Of a DNA stretch of 64,000 bases, positions 59,529 through 64,000 are shown piece by piece. The position numbers and the translations under genes are program-made. The notes beneath the pieces are model-generated. The model searched no databases and was not told the DNA's origin. It saw nothing but the letters and a program-made list of their open reading frames with translations. Position 1 is the first letter of the stretch; each line of letters begins with the position of its first letter. Source of the DNA: Saccharomyces paradoxus (lineage: Eukaryota > Ascomycota > Saccharomycetes > Saccharomycetales > Saccharomycetaceae); the NCBI RefSeq assembly GCF_002079055.1, contig NC_047501.1:744001-808000 (forward strand), read 5' to 3'.

Positions 59529-61013
59529 ATGAATGATTGGCAACAGCAGCTCCCTTTAACAGGTACACAAAAAAATGAGCTCGATAAAAGTGTCCTGCGG
59601 TATTTGAATTGGAATTACAAACAAACTGTACGGCATGAGCATGTCCAAAATTATGAAAGCGTTAGACATGCGATTGTAACTCTATCAACGTTCCTGTTGC
59701 AAGAATCAGTAGACCGGCAAGAATTCATCAGTAACAATGACACCAACAACGAAAGTATAGTAGACATTGATGAATTACTATTACCGAAGAAGTGGAACTC
59801 AATTGTTAGATTACAAAAAAAAATTATCGAGTTGGAACAGAATACAGAGACTCTTGTATCTCAGATTAAAGATTTGAACTCTCAAGTGTCAGAACTAGCA
59901 CAATTTATGCCTCCCACTCGTAATGGCACCGGCGCACAGAATGTTTTGAAATGGGTGCCGAAAAATCTACCAAGCTGTTTAATTAATGTTGAATCATCTG
60001 TTACATCCGTCAAACTGCACCCCAATTTGCCTATAGTGTTTGTGGCCACAGATCATGGGAAGTTATACGCATTTGATCTATTTAACTACACTATCCCTCT
60101 GGCGTCCTTGCAAAGCCATACCAAGGCAATTACTTCCATGGACGTTTTATTTACCAATTTCACAAAGTCCAGCAAGAAAAATTACTTGGTGATAGTTACC
60201 GCATCTAAAGATTTGCAGATTCATGTTTTCAAATGGATCTCTGACGAATGCAAATTCCAACAACTTAGATCTTTATTGGGCCATGAACATATCGTCTCTG
60301 CAGTAAAAATCTGGCAGAAAAATAATGATATCCATATAGCGTCTTGTTCCAGAGATCAAACTGTAAAGGTTTGGGACTTTCACAATGGTTGGTCCTTGAA
60401 AACTTTTCAGCCTCACTCCCAGTGGGTACGCTCCATAGACGTTCTAGGCGACTATATCATCTCCGGATCCCATGATACCACATTAAGATTAACACATTGG
60501 CCATCAGGTAATGGTCTCAGCGTTGGCACGGGTCATGAATTTCCCATAGAGAAAGTGAAATTCATTCATTTCATCGAAGACCCTCCAAACGCAAGGTTTA
60601 GAACACCATCAACGGCTCAATATAAAAACTGGGGGGTGCAGTATTGTGTCTCAGCATCAAGAGATAGAACGGTAAAAATTTGGGAGATACCTCTGCCTAC
60701 ATTAATGGCCCATAGAGCACCCATACCAAATCCTACAGACTCAAATTTTAGATGTGTTCTTACGTTGAAGGGGCATCTTTCATGGGTTAGAGATATTAGT
60801 ATTCGAGGCCAGTACTTGTTTTCTTGTGCTGATGACAAATCTGTCAGATGTTGGGATCTGAACACGGGGCAATGTTTACATACCTGGGAAGGGTTGCATA
60901 CAGGATTTATCAACTGCTTAGACCTGGATGTTGATTTTGATCCTAATGTTAACCCAAGGCAAATAATGGTCACCGGCGGTTTGGATTGCAAGTCTAACGT
61001 CTTCATGAGATAA
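59529..61013 (+). CDS. PAC1: Pac1, LIS1 homologue, dynein regulator
   Basis: A 494-residue protein, same length as S. cerevisiae Pac1. An N-terminal LisH-like region and coiled coil (about 85-120) precede seven WD repeats (about 150-490) such as [32 protein letters not shown] and [15 protein letters not shown]. Pac1/LIS1 binds the dynein motor and targets it to microtubule plus ends for nuclear migration. Several WD repeats lack a perfect terminal Trp-Asp, as in the family. Confidence 0.96.
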   Translation: MNDWQQQLPLTGTQKNELDKSVLRYLNWNYKQTVRHEHVQNYESVRHAIVTLSTFLLQESVDRQEFISNNDTNNESIVDIDELLLPKKWNSIVRLQKKIIELEQNTETLVSQIKDLNSQVSELAQFMPPTRNGTGAQNVLKWVPKNLPSCLINVESSVTSVKLHPNLPIVFVATDHGKLYAFDLFNYTIPLASLQSHTKAITSMDVLFTNFTKSSKKNYLVIVTASKDLQIHVFKWISDECKFQQLRSLLGHEHIVSAVKIWQKNNDIHIASCSRDQTVKVWDFHNGWSLKTFQPHSQWVRSIDVLGDYIISGSHDTTLRLTHWPSGNGLSVGTGHEFPIEKVKFIHFIEDPPNARFRTPSTAQYKNWGVQYCVSASRDRTVKIWEIPLPTLMAHRAPIPNPTDSNFRCVLTLKGHLSWVRDISIRGQYLFSCADDKSVRCWDLNTGQCLHTWEGLHTGFINCLDLDVDFDPNVNPRQIMVTGGLDCKSNVFMR

Positions 61014-61194
61014 CTTGGCTTTCATATACCTTTTTCCCCTTTTTTTGGTTTTTTTTTTTTACTTTGGTTGATATTTTAAATACTTTACTGAATTAGTATT
61101 GATAATATATAATAAAATTTACTTACTATATAGTAGAATCATTTATTATTTAATCAAGTATTCAAATGTTTCGCTTTTGAAATGCCCTCGAATC

Positions 61195-63717
61195 TTAACT
61201 TGAAGCAGAGGAGCTTGCACTAGCAACAGCGACTTCCATGTCTTTATACTCGAAAGCGAATGGTTCATATGGTAAACCTTCACCTACGAAAAACTTGGAC
61301 ATAGATTCAACCCAGTGTAAACGTAAGGAATGAAGCATGGCAGATGTACCTTCCATCAAAACTAGGACGGCACATGTTAGTGCGAACCACATGGAAAAAA
61401 GGGCAACTGTCATAAACACACCCAAAAATCCTCTAAATCCAAAAGCAATTTGAATTGTCATTGTCCATAAAACACTTGACAATTGAGCATGTGCCAATGA
61501 TAAAGCCCATAAACGTAAATAAGATGCAGTATGCGAAACACAATTCAAACAGAATTCAATTGTATGAATGACTTGATGAATCATAATATCACCAAATTCT
61601 TCGCCATGAGATCCAGAACCAACTTCTTCTTCTTCAGCGTCATCGGCATCCATCGCGGAAATTAATTGTTGCGCTTCCAAGTCTTCTGAACTAGCATCTG
61701 CTTCAGATGATGGTAGTGGTTCGTGAGATTTCTTTTTATGGGTGAATTTGAAATGTAATGGCTTCACCAATAACAACCAAGGAATACAAACCAAGGCCAT
61801 TAGTAACAAAATCACTTGGACCTTTGCTTGATGAGGGTATAATTCATCGTCAATAGTTCCTGGTGATAAAAACATGTTGATTAACATGTTTAACAATCCT
61901 GGAGCAGGCTTCCCGTCTTTGACCCAATCAACAGCCCATTTGTAAACAATACAAACAGAAAGATAACCAAAGATACCTTGCATAAATAACAAACCAGGAA
62001 TAAAGTTACCGATGATATCAATCATGGAGTTAAAGTACAAGTGGTTGGCCAAAGAAAAGAAATAGGAATAGGTCATGTGAATGAACCCCATTAAAATTGA
62101 TAGTTTCATTTTGTAAGAATTAGAAAATAGCAAAGCATTTTCAGTTCCGTGCCAAGCCCAATCTAAACCGATAGGGTATGTACCCACCGAAGTAGCGGTA
62201 ATACTTTCACCCTTTTTCCAATGGTCAGGCCATTTCCAACCTGACTTGAAAATAGTCATTGTTTTAGAGAAGATATCATTGTAAAGGAAACCTGTGTACA
62301 TGGAAAAGACACCCATTAACAAAATAATATATCTACCAGTGAAGGCCATATCAAAAATTTCACCTCTTTTCATTTTGTTGATTTTCTTTTCATTCAATAC
62401 AAGAGACAATGCGGCTAAGGTCATTAAGAACCCGTGGCCCATATCACCAAACATGATCGCAAACATGAAAGGGAAAGTGACAATTGTGGGTAAACCAGCA
62501 TTGATTTCTCTATATTGTGCAATACCGTAACAGTCACAAATACTTTGGAAACCAGCAGTAAACTTGTTGGTTCTATGAAAGGTAGGTGGGGTGTGATTTG
62601 TATCCAATACTTGGATAATGGATGGAACATCAATACCCAATCTTGCGATCATTTCACCAAGACGAGCTTGCAAAGTAGCTAATTCGTCTCTTGGTATCCA
62701 ACCTTCAGCAATCAAAATCTTTCTATTGGTATCATAGTTAGATTTATTCAAAATTTCAAAAATAGCCTTTTCACGAGTAATGTCTTGGAACCAAGAGTCT
62801 AATTCTTTGGCAATAGCATATAACTCGCTTTCTAAAGTAGTGGAAGTGGTTTTCAAAACTGTATACAAATCGCTCAAGTTTTTGTTGACTTTGGCCAATT
62901 GCTGTGATCTACCTTCACTGGAGGAGTCAACTTCGTACAGGTTGGCATCCAAAGACTCCGCAATCTTTCTAATTCTTTTAATAATCAGATCACCGTGAGA
63001 AAATACGATAAAAGCATTTTTTTGTTTATATTCCCTAGTTTTCACATCATAAACAGGTTGTCCAATTTCAACAGTTTTGAAGAAAAGGTTACCTCTTAAG
63101 ACTCTCCAAAGAATTTGTTCTAAGGTGGCAACTTTGTCTCTCGAAATGACACCGGTGACGTAGTTTACAGAAGCACCAATAGCGGCTGCAATGTTTTCCC
63201 CATTAGCATCAATCATGTCTTCATCCATATAGGAAGTGCCATCGGTATTGTCACCCTTCAAGAAGAATTCATCACCTGACTGCAAAATAAAGCGATACTG
63301 TTCCAAGTCATTTTTTTGAACTTCGATTTGATCGGTTGCATCCTCCATTTGAATTAATCGTTCTTCCAAATAGGAGGCGTTTTGGACATAATCATCTATC
63401 ACAGAACCGCTAGGTGGGACGTACAATTCACCTGAGCCGTCCAAATATTTGTCCGTATCTCCCTCGTAGAGCTTTATATCGTGCTTCTTCAAAAGAGAAT
63501 AGAAATAACGATACTGCCTTTCCACATTATCCAGTCTTCTAATTTCGTTAACAAAAGTTCTTTGAAATGCACGCACTTTAGAGTTTAAGTCACGGAATTG
63601 CACAAGACCTAATTGACCTAGAGTATAGGCAGAGTCTCTCGAAATTTCTTGAGGAATATAGAATTGGACTAAAGCCATTTCAGCCGAGCGAAAAATCGCT
63701 TCCTCCTTCTCTGACAT
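61195..63717 (-). CDS. VPH1: Vph1, vacuolar V-ATPase subunit a
   Basis: An 840-residue protein, same length as S. cerevisiae Vph1. The N-terminal ~400 residues form the cytosolic arm that links V1 to Vo and carries vacuolar targeting information. The C-terminal half has about eight membrane helices. Arg735, the essential proton-path residue, sits in ASYLRLWALSLAHAQ. An acidic loop (about 660-705, Asp/Glu/Ser) lies between helices. The V-ATPase a subunit in Golgi/endosomes is the separate Stv1. The Ala/Ser-rich C-terminal tail is present. Confidence 0.97.
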   Translation of the reverse strand: MSEKEEAIFRSAEMALVQFYIPQEISRDSAYTLGQLGLVQFRDLNSKVRAFQRTFVNEIRRLDNVERQYRYFYSLLKKHDIKLYEGDTDKYLDGSGELYVPPSGSVIDDYVQNASYLEERLIQMEDATDQIEVQKNDLEQYRFILQSGDEFFLKGDNTDGTSYMDEDMIDANGENIAAAIGASVNYVTGVISRDKVATLEQILWRVLRGNLFFKTVEIGQPVYDVKTREYKQKNAFIVFSHGDLIIKRIRKIAESLDANLYEVDSSSEGRSQQLAKVNKNLSDLYTVLKTTSTTLESELYAIAKELDSWFQDITREKAIFEILNKSNYDTNRKILIAEGWIPRDELATLQARLGEMIARLGIDVPSIIQVLDTNHTPPTFHRTNKFTAGFQSICDCYGIAQYREINAGLPTIVTFPFMFAIMFGDMGHGFLMTLAALSLVLNEKKINKMKRGEIFDMAFTGRYIILLMGVFSMYTGFLYNDIFSKTMTIFKSGWKWPDHWKKGESITATSVGTYPIGLDWAWHGTENALLFSNSYKMKLSILMGFIHMTYSYFFSLANHLYFNSMIDIIGNFIPGLLFMQGIFGYLSVCIVYKWAVDWVKDGKPAPGLLNMLINMFLSPGTIDDELYPHQAKVQVILLLMALVCIPWLLLVKPLHFKFTHKKKSHEPLPSSEADASSEDLEAQQLISAMDADDAEEEEVGSGSHGEEFGDIMIHQVIHTIEFCLNCVSHTASYLRLWALSLAHAQLSSVLWTMTIQIAFGFRGFLGVFMTVALFSMWFALTCAVLVLMEGTSAMLHSLRLHWVESMSKFFVGEGLPYEPFAFEYKDMEVAVASASSSASS

Positions 63718-64000
63718 TTTTCTCCCTTGTGTAACTTTTGAATGTATTTTATCTGATTCAAATGAAAAGGGATTTGAAAAGCTTGACCCTCACTTGTTGT
63801 ATAGAGAAAGGTAAAAACTAGCAAATAAACGCAGGTAGCCCTCTAAGCAAGTATAAATATATGGAGAGGTAAAAGCAATGGGCTTATATGGACTTTTGTT
63901 GTTTTGTAACCTTTAAAAGGGTTGCAATCGGGAAAAAAGGTTTTCATATCAACTTATCTGAGTTTCTTTTTTTTTTTTCTTCTTTTTTTTTTTTGGCCCA
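63718..64000. other. VPH1 promoter region at window end
   Basis: 283 bp upstream of VPH1, ending in a long T-tract (about 63967-63995). The window ends before the next gene. Confidence 0.4.

Overview
The window is a gene-dense stretch of budding-yeast nuclear DNA. Gene order, orientation and protein content match, from memory, the right arm of Saccharomyces chromosome XV from MCP1 (YOR228C) to VPH1 (YOR270C). Many proteins are the same length as their S. cerevisiae counterparts (WTM1, DFR1, DGA1, PUS7, RPT4, GCD1, SEC63, PAC1, VPH1). Others differ by a few residues or a short indel (WTM2, KIN4, HRK1, SRL1, ENV9), and low-complexity tails carry many substitutions. This suggests a close relative (for example S. 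mikatae, S. jurei, S. kudriavzevii or S. paradoxus) rather than S. cerevisiae itself; the species cannot be fixed by eye. I saw no LTR, Ty or other transposon, no intact tRNA gene and no CRISPR.

Layout. 0.2-5.5 kb: MCP1 and the tandem paralogues WTM2 and WTM1, with an orphan TFIIIC B-box (ETC-like) between MCP1 and WTM2. 5.9-12.8 kb: MKK1, MGE1, KIN4 and intron-containing RPL33B. 13.5-14.0 kb: the intron-containing U3 snoRNA gene, followed by an Rnt1-type hairpin. 14.3-22.0 kb: DFR1, HES1, a DUF218-like gene, ABP140 (read through a programmed +1 frameshift) and MET7. 22.1-31.7 kb: SSP2, PUS7, ESA1, DGA1, ENV9, SRL1. 31.9-41.4 kb: APC5, CLP1, TUM1, TMA16, NAT5, SEC63, OSW1. 41.5-51.6 kb: TRE2, CDC31, HNT3, RPT4, GCD1, RPN8, GPN2. 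52.1-63.7 kb: DSE3, RBL2, PNT1, HRK1, a small YOR268C-like gene, PAC1 and VPH1.

Themes. Two proteasome genes (RPT4, RPN8) each have a PACE or PACE-like Rpn4 site upstream. Two ribosome-assembly-type genes (PUS7, TMA16) carry PAC plus RRPE promoter boxes. DSE3 has a cluster of Ace2/Swi5 boxes. Two folate enzymes (DFR1, MET7) lie about 6 kb apart. Sporulation genes (SSP2, OSW1, possibly the YOR268C homologue) are scattered among housekeeping genes.

No wholly unknown system is evident. The most informative items are the ABP140 frameshift, the TFIIIC-only site, the U3 gene with its processing hairpin, the apparent loss of the long MET7 N-terminus, a sequence element shared by the DFR1 and ENV9/SRL1 promoters, and the repeat-bearing insertion inside the HRK1 kinase domain. 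Gene names and comparisons with S. cerevisiae rest on recall, not on a search.
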